The position numbers were made by a program, and so were the translations under genes. The notes under the pieces are model-generated. The model was not told the DNA's origin. It ran no database searches and saw nothing but the letters and a program-made list of their open reading frames with translations. Shown piece after piece: positions 54,939-64,000 of a stretch of 64,000 nt of DNA; within the stretch, counting starts at the first letter, position 1; every line of letters begins with the position of its first letter. This DNA comes from Chlorops oryzae (Eukaryota; Arthropoda; Insecta; Diptera; Chloropidae). The stretch is from the NCBI GenBank assembly GCA_020466095.1, contig CM035806.1, forward strand, positions 93,551,554-93,615,553, in the 5' to 3' direction.

Positions 54939-57900
54939 CCGAATATTTGACGGCAGCGCTTGTATCTTCATCCTCTATATCAGATCCATGAGACTCTCGA
55001 TGCATTTTAAGTGGTGTACGACTATTCGAACGCTCAAGTGTAGAACGATCATAACATAGCGGCAAAACTTTTTCATGCTTAGTAACAGCCTCTGTTGGGG
55101 TACTTGGATGACAAATTTCAGCATGGTGTGGTAGGGTTTGTTGAGAGCATTTATGTGCCTCGGTCACTTTATTATTTGAAGTTGCATTTTTCCGAACAGC
55201 ACTTAAAGTTTGTCTATTGGTCGGCTCAAAGGAGTTATAAGTGCTGTAACGTTTGTCGCTGCGTCTATCGCCATGCGTATATGCTGTGAAGTTTGCGTTG
55301 CTACTTGCTGATGAAGCACAAGAATTCGAGTCACGATGTTCATTATTATGTAAGGATGATATCATATTTGGAATATGCTGATTGGACACCCCAAACTTTG
55401 GACGTTCAAAATTATTAAAATCGTAGTTTGGTTCGGAATAACAAGATTCACTCTGTAAAAGCAACATTTGCTTTTGAGATGATCCACCCGAAGCAACGCC
55501 ACCGCTCTTTGAAGATGAGGCCGTCGTTGTGGAATTATCGGAAGAATTTGTTTTTGGAAATTTTAAATTGATTGATGTGCCAATTTGAAGATCAAAATTG
55601 GGATTTTCATAATGATCAGTTGTTGCGTCAGTAAGATAGTCTGTTGTAGCGTATTGGTGCTGAAGGTGTTGTGGATTACGCTGATGATGATTTCTACTTC
55701 CACTTACACTTCGTAGTGAGTTTGTTTCATATGGTCGTTGTTGGTGATAGCTTGTGCTGTCATTTTTTGACGTCAACGAAGATTGTGCAAGAGAGCTCAA
55801 GGCAAAACTATCATCATAAATAAGCTTCCCGGTTCGCATTGTATACGTGTGAAGATTAGTATTAGCACTACAGACAACGGGATAGTCAGTCTCAAAGTGC
55901 TCTTGACTTGAAGTGCTTGTACAAGGTAAAAAGAAGCCAGCGTGGTGATGATGGTTTCGTTGAGAATTTCCTTTTGGTCGAGATGATGAGCTAAACTTTG
56001 GTGTACCGTTTCTGAGCGGTATGTTTCCCACTGCAGCACCACCAGCTACGGTTGGCATTGAGCTATTACTGCTTTTGGTCTTCAATCCAGTTACCCATGA
56101 AATTAACGTTATAATAGCAATTTCAATAAGACGCAATGAGAATTGGTAGCCCCATTGCAGCCAATCAATTTCTACTACTGCCGCTGGTGATTGACTGATG
56201 AGTGAGCGTTTCGAGGAAACTCCAATTGCTCCGAATATTTGGAGTGCAGCTAGCAAAACAAACAACAAAGCAGTCGCTATAGTTATATGTATAGCATAGG
56301 AAAGGTTCTGATAGCCATGTATGTAGTTCTGAGATTTACTTCGAAGGATACGTTTCAATATTCGGTATAAGTACAAATATAACAAGCCCATGCTGATACA
56401 AACGAATATGTAAATTAATTGACATATCAAAGAAAGTACGCGAGGTGGTGGAAGTGTTGCGATTGGTGAAGCCGTCAAACTTTGCCAGACACCCAAAAGT
56501 TGTTGGGTGTTCTGTGCCTCATTAGCTGAAGACGCAACAGCCGCTGCCATGTCATTAGAGGAGGACCCGTACAAATGATCAAATTGTTTTTGCTGTTGCC
56601 TTTGACGTTGAAGTTGTTGTTGTTGAAGAAGTAGCTGTTGCTGTTGATAATGTTGCATTTGCTGTTGTTGAAAATAGTTATGCATTGTGTACGATTCAAC
56701 GTAATGTAAAGTAACACACAGTACAACATGGACTCCACATCCCACAATAACGGTAAGGGGCCGTATAAGTGCTGAGTATCGATTATGCTTGTGGCTTAAG
56801 GATTTACGAAAAAGGAACAGCATCAATACAGAAAAGGATATTGTTAACAAGGTGCCTGGAAGATTAAGTAGCACCTCAGATATAAATAGATGGAAGCTGG
56901 AATTGATGTTATACGCATCGTAGCAGAGATAGAAAATACGAGTGGTACATATAGTTATTAATACAATATGAATGCATAAGAAGTAAGACTGTGGAAAAAG
57001 ATGAGTCAATTTGTTGTATGTTAGCAGTTTGTAGAATGAGTAAACGGCTAAAACTGTGAAAAATGTAACTGAGAGATACACATGTATATTCCATGCTATT
57101 GTCCATGTCGAATAGCTTGCTGTTGCTGATGCTGATGACGATGACGTTGTTGACGTAGAAACAGCACTACCGTTTCGAGATGTTATATTGCTATTATTGA
57201 AAGTTGAAGTAACCAACATGAGTTCACGGTCAAATCCATTCGTTGTATTGATAGTTGATGAGGTAGCAGTGGCAGCAGATGATGCAGCAACCATTGTTGC
57301 ACTGCTTTCATTATTTGTAAAACCACTGCCAACCCCCCAAGAGGTATATTCATTTTGGGACATTTTTTCTTCAAAGGAGGATTCAGGTTTTCTATGGTTT
57401 ATATTGGAAGATGTGTTGGCGATAGCTTCTATGTTTTTGGCATTCGATCCACCGTATGAATTATTGTTTAGCAACACAACAGGTGGAGATGGTGGTTGAT
57501 GTTGCAATACCATTGTCGGTTTTACTGTTACTTGTTTAAGCAGCACCTCTGGAATCTCTCCTTTATTTCCGTGAGATCCACTCAAAATTCTGCGTATGCT
57601 TGGAAGTATTTCTTGTTCGGATCCTTTCTCTTTTTTATTATGATTATTTTCAACGATTGTTTGCTGTCCAACATCAAGAATAGTCTCACTGCTTTCTACA
57701 TTGATCTTTCGAAAGTCATTGATGTTAACTGGTACCATATAATTGGAATCTTTGTTTTCGTTTTCAATAATGCTGTCCGTCGCTTCTGGTGGCCGAAGAG
57801 GTATTCGTTCATGTCCTGGCATTAAGCTTGGCGGTGGTATTGGGCGACGATTAATGTAAGATCCCGAGCCAGACCCACCACTATTTGTAGAAACTGGAGC

Positions 57901-58070
57901 ACCTTCGTTATTTGTGCCTCTCAATGTAGGCTTATCAGCAAACGGATTTTGATATTCTGGTGGGAGTGGAGGTGTAAAAAATTGTCTTGCAGGAGGTGAA
58001 TACGACGGTATATCATTATGACCTGATTGAGCTGGGCTACCACTGAGATTTTTTCTGAAAAACGTTGCCG
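54939..58070 (-). CDS. Large internal exon of a seven-helix PRRT3/PRRT4-like membrane protein
   Basis: The exon has an acceptor (TATATTTCAG to 58071), 1043 full codons without a stop, and a donor G|GTAAAT at 54938. The first 310 residues are low-complexity and hydrophilic (Asn, Ser, Pro; QHQPPSPPVVLL). Seven hydrophobic segments follow at about 321-350 (WTIAWNIHVYLSVTFFTVL), 362-385, 395-420 (LLNLPGTLLTISFSVLML), 435-455, 545-570, 590-615 and 640-662. A glutamine-rich loop (about 466-495) separates helices 4 and 5. The last 370 residues are a polar cytoplasmic-type tail. The W-x-x-H-V-Y start of helix 1 and the YDAYN motif after helix 2 recall PRRT3/4 membrane proteins, whose role is poorly known. 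5' exons were not found. Reading on past the donor gives only 20 lysine-rich codons. Confidence 0.75.
56583..56682 (-). repeat. CAG/CAA repeat coding for a poly-glutamine loop
   Basis: The exon carries several interrupted runs of CAA/CAG, giving up to four consecutive Gln, broken by Leu, Met, His, Tyr and Arg. It lies in the loop between the fourth and fifth membrane segments and is likely variable in length between individuals. Confidence 0.7.
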
Positions 58071-58730
58071 CTGAAATATATAAAAAGAAAACTTAGTTAA
58101 AATGGCCGCACAAGCGCGTTATCATATATAATTTTATCCAAAAAATTTCAATTTATAATATATGTATAATCTAGGGAGGTGGAAGCAATTCTGGTATATG
58201 AAATTATCGTCGTTAATAGTACACAATTGTAAGAAATAACTCTTTAAAATTATATTATCGTTTCTTCTTTTTCTTACATATAATCCCGTTTACAACGGGG
58301 TAGGTTTTCTGGTCTTAAAGATTCGACGAAATTTTTCTTTCAGCCGACCCGTCGCTTGGCTTGTCGCTGTCTGTATCGATTAATTAGGAACAGTGGGACC
58401 TACACTTTAACGCCGACTCCGAACGTCAAATTTTTTTTTTAAATTAGCTTTTTTTAGGCAAATTTTAGCTTCATCGGTGGACTTGCCAGGAACCACCAAA
58501 TTTTTCGATGCGTAATAATTTACCTTCTTTCGAAACAATACGCCGATGGAACCAATAGTCGTAACAAAAGTATGAAAAAGTTAGAAACCTACAGAACTCT
58601 TAAATGAAAAAATCCGTCAAACAGATTAACCATAGGCTGCGAATAAAAAATCGCTGAAAATTTTATAAGTTCAACCATAACCTAACAGTCACTTTTGATT
58701 TAATCAAATTATAGTGAGATCGATGTAAAT
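58071..58730 (-). other. Intron or upstream region of the PRRT3/4-like gene
   Basis: The acceptor needs a donor in phase 1 upstream. None with a convincing coding segment was found between 58080 and 60550. The stretch holds no recognised repeat. Confidence 0.4.
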
Positions 58731-59181
58731 CAGAGATGGGCGCACCAACACCATTGCACTTATCGCACTTGCGTATGGCGTAGTAGCAACTCGACAAAAG
58801 CACTGAGAGAAAAGTTTGCTTAGGTACGATCGGCAAGCGATAACTAACAAAAGAAACCAAGTGGGAAATTTTTAGGTTTTAATTAAATTTTTTTATGGCA
58901 CGAAAAATAATGCCTTTTCACATAATATTCAGCGCATCGGTTTGCAATGTAATGACAAATAAGACATTGAGCCTCTCCGAAAGAATTTTCAATGAACAAA
59001 AATCTTCTTCCCATTTCGCATGAAACATTTTTCTCGCTATGTATTCGCAACAACAATGCAGAACAAGTTCTCAGTACGACTGACAGCGAGCGACTGAGCG
59101 TTTTCATGATTCACGCACAAGTCGTGTGTAGCCGACTGCGCAGTTTGCAGCGCCCCGCGGGATAGCGCTCGCCCACCGCTG
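58731..59181. mobile_element. hAT-like MITE (CAGAGATGGGCG ends)
   Basis: The ends CAGAGATGGGCG and CGCCCACCGCTG match at 10 of 12 positions. The flanks atgtaaat (58723-58730) and atgtaact (59182-59189) agree at seven of eight bases, as expected for an aged hAT duplication. It is non-coding. The right part is GC-rich (cagcgccccgcggg). Confidence 0.65.
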
Positions 59182-60555
59182 ATGTAACTCATCATTGTAT
59201 TTGATTGTTTGCATACACAGCTGCATATTAAATGACTAATAGGGCATTTACATATACGTTTTAGCGCTACTCGTTTAAGCTAAAACGACCAAGTCAAAAC
59301 GGGGTGTTTACATATACGCATGTCGTTTTGTAATTTTGTGGTTATCTTTTGTTTGCTCAACGCGTAAAATATGAGTGAATATTGTAATTAAGAAAAGAAG
59401 CAATTATTGAAATTGCATTCGTTTTCTACATTGGTTGTGGAAAGCTTATTTAAGTTACCGATAACATTTGGGATTTTTAAACAAAAGTAATGCAGTTTGG
59501 ATGGGTTGTTATGTACTTTATTCGTTATGAGAAGAAATTTTAGTGGGCTCTTCTAGTTGACAAATAATTCAATTAGTATGATGTAATAGCCAACTTAAAT
59601 TCAAGTCAGCGAAATATGGTGAAAATCTTTCTTCTGAGAATTTCAAATAGTGTCATGTTGTGGACAATCAAGTGGGCTTAAGCATTATTCATGTTTATAT
59701 GACATAAAATATTAATCCTAATTTTGGTGAATTTTTTAAAATTGCCCAAATGCACAGGAAACCCAATATGCAAAAAATCTGAATCATGCGCTGCTCTGAT
59801 TGGCTAATGGATCAGCCGCGACCACGGCTGCCACTTTTGGTACTTTTGTACCAAAATTTGTACTTTTTTTTGTATTTGGTACATTGGTACCTAACTCGTA
59901 GATTTGGTACATTTTTCAGGTGGTTGCGAATGAATTGTAAAACAATGGCTGAGATGACAGTTATTAAATGTTTATAGAGCTACAGCCGTGGTTATGATAA
60001 CAGTTTTCAGATTTTGCAACAGTGACTTAAATGACAGTTTGAGTCAAAATGTCTCTAAGCATATATATTAACATATATATGGTTTTGGTACCCTTTTTTT
60101 TATTGGCTTGGTACAAAAAAACTTGAGGTGAGTGGCAGCCATGGCCACGATGGCGGCAGATCGGCTGGTTAAAGTTTTCGGCTAAGAAGGGTTGCAATAA
60201 AATGTTGCAAGAAATTTTAGTACAGGGTTGCATTTATAGTTCATAAAAGCTTTTATACTTGAAAGCTTTTTGTAAAAAACACATGGTTACATGTGGACTG
60301 AACTATTTGTTTAAAAACGGCGCCGAACATGCGGTATTTGCAAATTTCCAAGCATCATGTTTCGTCCGATTATTCGTTTATGTTCCATTCCCTATGCAAA
60401 TCACACGTAGAATCATTGTTTCGGAAAACAAATTTTTGATATAAAAAACAATGCGAAGGAAAGAGACAGTTTTTTTCTTGAATGTTACGGCAACATTTCA
60501 GACTTCCTTTCTTTCCCATATAATCAATTTAGTTTTGAGCAAATGTTTCCGAAAA
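59182..60555. other. AT-rich stretch with a possible TIR element at 59823-60142
   Basis: At 59823 CACGGCTGCCACTTTTGGTA and at 60142 its counterpart (TGGCAGCCATG) form imperfect inverted ends, and copies of TTGGTAC/GTACCAA crowd the interior. The flanks gccgcgac and gccacgat agree at only five of eight bases. Near 59240 and 59305 the phrase tttacatatacg is repeated in the manner of a MITE end without a partner. No gene was seen. Confidence 0.35.
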
Positions 60556-61849
60556 ATTGTTTCTACGTGTGACCGAGTACATTCGAAACTCGCTGGTCAC
60601 ATATTCATGAAACATGTTCTAAAACATATGATTCGTTGGTAAGGGAGGTAAGCGGCAAAGAGAGGGGTCTTGACCGGCGACTTGCTTAAACAGCTTTCAC
60701 ATGTACCGAATTCTTTCGGACGATATTCGGTACATGAAAAAGCTGACTTGTATCCATGCTTTTCTCACATCTCTACTAACGCTAAACGTGTAAAAAATGA
60801 CTAAAATTTTTTAGGAGATTTTAGTTTGAAATTGCAGGATTTTGGGGGTTTTTAATTTTGATTTGGGGGGAAAAAAATTTATGAGTTGGCATCACTGCTA
60901 TTGCTAACGTTTATTTCTTGATAAGTTACTTTTGAAGGAAGACGTTCACTTTTTCCTGCAATTTTGACCACCAAAATAGTTTTTGCCGCCAGAAATCTTT
61001 TTTCGTACTACTTTTGTAAGTATCTAAGCAACGCCTCTGGATATTCCAAAGTGTCCGTTCCAACATTGTCCCAAAATAAACGGAGACAGAAAACCCGAGA
61101 CACGTGAAGGACATACATGAGAGTGATGAAGACGAAAGATATTGCATCTCCGTCACTCTCATGTGTTTCCTTCCGATGTCTCGCGTTTGTGTCCCTGTAT
61201 AAACCGAAACATTATCTTTGTTAAAGCTATAATAGCACAATAGCAGCCCATTGTGAGCCACGGGCCTAGACCATATAGTACATGGACTTCAACAAGACAA
61301 GCATTTTGCGTGCAGTGATGACGTCACATGGTGAGATTCTGTAAGCAAATATCCACTCGCGCTGCTACTGCGCTTTTACTACACACTCCCAGCAAACATC
61401 AAAACGATAGAAATATGCCAGTTTACGATTTTTATTTAATGATGAAACTAGTGATGTCACGAACGTCAAATTGTAGCATTCGCGAATGCGAATGTTTTCT
61501 CATATTCGCGAATGCGAATATTCCGTTTTTAAACCTACATCTCGAATTTGGCAACTGACAAGCCCAAAATCACCAAAATCAATTCATTGATTCATTAGTG
61601 CACTAACTTTTGAAAAATAATACATTTTTATCTTAAGAAATTACGCATTTTGTTTTTAAACTTGAAAATTTTTATTTCGTTACATGAATATTGGCGGTGA
61701 CTATATCAAAGCGCCGCATATATTTAAACAATTTTTAAGGATTTTGGTTCCATATTCAGCAAAAACTTTTAAGGATCGATTAAAGATTATATTTCAAATG
61801 CGAATGCAAATATTCGTTACATCACTAGAGGAAACTTTAGGAACGAAAA
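60556..61849. repeat. Left arm of a large gapless inverted repeat
   Basis: Every base position p in this arm pairs with 124556-p in 62707-64000 wherever I compared them, including four independent landmarks, so there is no net gap over 1294 bp. The arm holds a hAT-like end (CAGTGATGCCAACTC, complement at 60882-60896) and a hAT-like MITE at 61449-61827. Open frames inside exist in two mirrored copies and show no known protein. Confidence 0.9.
61449..61827. mobile_element. hAT-like MITE in both arms of the palindrome
   Basis: The ends TAGTGATGTCACGAACG and CGTTACATCACTA are imperfect complements; the flanks gatgaaac and gaggaaac agree at seven of eight bases. Inside are gcgaatgcgaat repeats. 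The mirror copy lies at 62729-63107. A similar end with ctagtgatgccacgaatat is found within the MITE at 2120-2661. Confidence 0.6.
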
Positions 61850-62706
61850 CGAACTCGTTGTGGTTTTTCAAGCGATTGTAATTTACAATACTTTTATCAG
61901 TTTTTTTTTAAGAACTGATATTGTTAACGAAATCGAAAACGAGCTTTTTGTTTGCTGGGTAGCTCACCTGTGACGTATCATCATTGCACGCTTGCTTTTG
62001 CTGAGGAGTAGTAGCAGTCCTTGTACTATATGGTCTAAGGCCACGGGTGAGTGTTGAGTGGTAGTTTGACATCATGCGTTATAGGTTGTACTCTCTGTTT
62101 TAGAGGCTCCGCGAATCTCTTCAATCAACATACAGCCCGATTCTAAATATTCCCGTGGCTTTGGTTCTCATGAAAAGTACATTTCTTGGGAGTAATAAGA
62201 ATCTGGCTGTTAATATCCATCCAAATTTTGAAATTCTCCCTGCTTTCTATTCCCATATTTTTAGGTAATCCACTTTTAGCTTATCTTTCCGATCATACCA
62301 ATATGAATAAGCCTCGCACATACGATATCAATACGCTAAAAAGTACGATTTTAAGCTTCAAAGAAAGAATATGCTACAAAAATGAGTATAATGTGCCGAA
62401 AATTATATCAAATTCAAGATTTTTTTTCTTTATTTTCTTCTCGGAACTTTGCTGCCGAGCGGAATCGAACCTGGGTCTTCAGATTGGTAGTTCCACACAC
62501 TATCCCCTGAGCTACGGCCGGCTAAAGAAATTTTTGAAACGAAATCAAATTTAAACTTCAGTTCAATTTACCTTCGGAAAAAACGAAGTCGCATCGTTTC
62601 TTGCAATGTGCTTAGCACTCGTTATAGAACATGCTTGCAGCATTGCACGTTACATCAACTGCTTAGCACTAGGTGTAAAAGCTGCTTACTAACAAGCGCT
62701 AAAAAT
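61850..62706. other. Spacer of the inverted repeat with a tRNA-like module
   Basis: The 857-bp centre is not mirrored. At 62524-62453 the minus strand reads like a tRNA (A-box-like CGTAGCTCAGGGGATAG, B box GGTTCGATTCCGC; start GCCGGC). Pairing of the acceptor ends is weak, so a SINE-type module is more likely than a gene. At 62600-62700 several short inverted copies of tgcttagcac and gcaagcatg occur. Confidence 0.5.
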
Positions 62707-64000
62707 TTTTCGTTCCTAAAGTTTCCTCTAGTGATGTAACGAATATTTGCATTCGCATTTGAAATATAATCTTTAATCGATCCTTAAAAGTTTTTGCTGA
62801 ATATGGAACCAAAATCCTTAAAAATTGTTTAAATATATGCGGCGCTTTGATATAGTCACCGCCAATATTCATGTAACGAAATAAAAATTTTCAAGTTTAA
62901 AAACAAAATGCGTAATTTCTTAAGATAAAAATGTATTATTTTTCAAAAGTTAGTGCACTAATGAATCAATGAATTGATTTTGGTGATTTTGGGCTTGTCA
63001 GTTGCCAAATTCGAGATGTAGGTTTAAAAACGGAATATTCGCATTCGCGAATATGAGAAAACATTCGCATTCGCGAATGCTACAATTTGACGTTCGTGAC
63101 ATCACTAGTTTCATCATTAAATAAAAATCGTAAACTGGCATATTTCTATCGTTTTGATGTTTGCTGGGAGTGTGTAGTAAAAGCGCAGTAGCAGCGCGAG
63201 TGGATATTTGCTTACAGAATCTCACCATGTGACGTCATCACTGCACGCAAAATGCTTGTCTTGTTGAAGTCCATGTACTATATGGTCTAGGCCCGTGGCT
63301 CACAATGGGCTGCTATTGTGCTATTATAGCTTTAACAAAGATAATGTTTCGGTTTATACAGGGACACAAACGCGAGACATCGGAAGGAAACACATGAGAG
63401 TGACGGAGATGCAATATCTTTCGTCTTCATCACTCTCATGTATGTCCTTCACGTGTCTCGGGTTTTCTGTCTCCGTTTATTTTGGGACAATGTTGGAACG
63501 GACACTTTGGAATATCCAGAGGCGTTGCTTAGATACTTACAAAAGTAGTACGAAAAAAGATTTCTGGCGGCAAAAACTATTTTGGTGGTCAAAATTGCAG
63601 GAAAAAGTGAACGTCTTCCTTCAAAAGTAACTTATCAAGAAATAAACGTTAGCAATAGCAGTGATGCCAACTCATAAATTTTTTTCCCCCCAAATCAAAA
63701 TTAAAAACCCCCAAAATCCTGCAATTTCAAACTAAAATCTCCTAAAAAATTTTAGTCATTTTTTACACGTTTAGCGTTAGTAGAGATGTGAGAAAAGCAT
63801 GGATACAAGTCAGCTTTTTCATGTACCGAATATCGTCCGAAAGAATTCGGTACATGTGAAAGCTGTTTAAGCAAGTCGCCGGTCAAGACCCCTCTCTTTG
63901 CCGCTTACCTCCCTTACCAACGAATCATATGTTTTAGAACATGTTTCATGAATATGTGACCAGCGAGTTTCGAATGTACTCGGTCACACGTAGAAACAAT
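62707..64000. repeat. Right arm of the large gapless inverted repeat (runs off the window)
   Basis: This is the reverse complement of 60556-61849 with no net insertion or deletion. The arm is cut by the window end, so the true length is unknown. No boundary feature (TIR start or duplication) is visible. Confidence 0.9.

Noticed and set aside
60926..63630. Mirrored open frames in both palindrome arms as duplicated genes
   Set aside because: They are short, lack known domains, and exist twice only because the arms are copies of each other.

Overview
The window looks like part of a repeat-rich chromosome of a higher fly (Diptera, Brachycera). The base composition is AT-rich and introns follow GT-AG rules. 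Nearly every stretch outside the two host genes can be assigned to a transposable element typical of flies: mariner/Tc1/pogo, hAT, PIF/Harbinger-like, INE-1/DINE-1-like Helentrons, Jockey-, RTE- and LOA/I-like LINEs, and tRNA-derived SINE-like modules. The species cannot be fixed from sequence alone. The Drosophila orthologue of one host gene (apolpp) lies, to my knowledge, on the repeat-dense dot chromosome (Muller F), which would fit this landscape.

Two host genes are supported, both on the minus strand. The first three coding exons of apolipophorin (apolpp) lie at 11154-6976: a signal-peptide exon, a 33-nt cysteine-rich mini-exon and the first part of the lipid-transfer domain. All later exons lie beyond base 1, so the third coding intron is longer than 6.9 kb. 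A very large exon at 58070-54939 encodes a seven-helix, glutamine-rich membrane protein resembling the PRRT3/PRRT4 family. A short phase-compatible C-terminal exon is proposed at 49796-49753. Its 5' exons lie upstream of the large exon and were not found.

The rest is layered mobile DNA. 1-6.7 kb: an RTE-like LINE start split by a TIR element, a dead Tc1-like transposase gene split by a Harbinger-like element that itself holds a Helentron, and a truncated LINE. 8.2-11.1 kb: apolpp intron 1, with a Helentron end and a tRNA-like module. 11.8-23.5 kb: TIR elements that carry two tRNA-like modules each, a 3-kb foldback structure holding mariner, hAT and Harbinger-like pieces, hAT MITEs and a SINE. 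23.5-28.4 kb: a pogo-like element with a long transposase frame, cut by a hAT element. 28.9-36 kb: several MITEs, an INE-1-like element and a Tc1 element with a nested hairpin MITE. 36.5-48.8 kb: a decayed Jockey-like LINE, a viral/Polinton-type polymerase-protein relic, and a mariner cut by a complete 5.0-kb Jockey-like LINE. 50-55 kb: an intron with more elements. 60.5-64 kb: a gapless inverted repeat with arms of at least 1294 bp that runs off the window.

Insertion order can be read from target-site duplications in many places. Several non-autonomous families share one plan: TIRs, a 3-bp TTA/TAA duplication and dense short repeats next to the ends. No rRNA, CRISPR array or convincing functional tRNA gene was seen.
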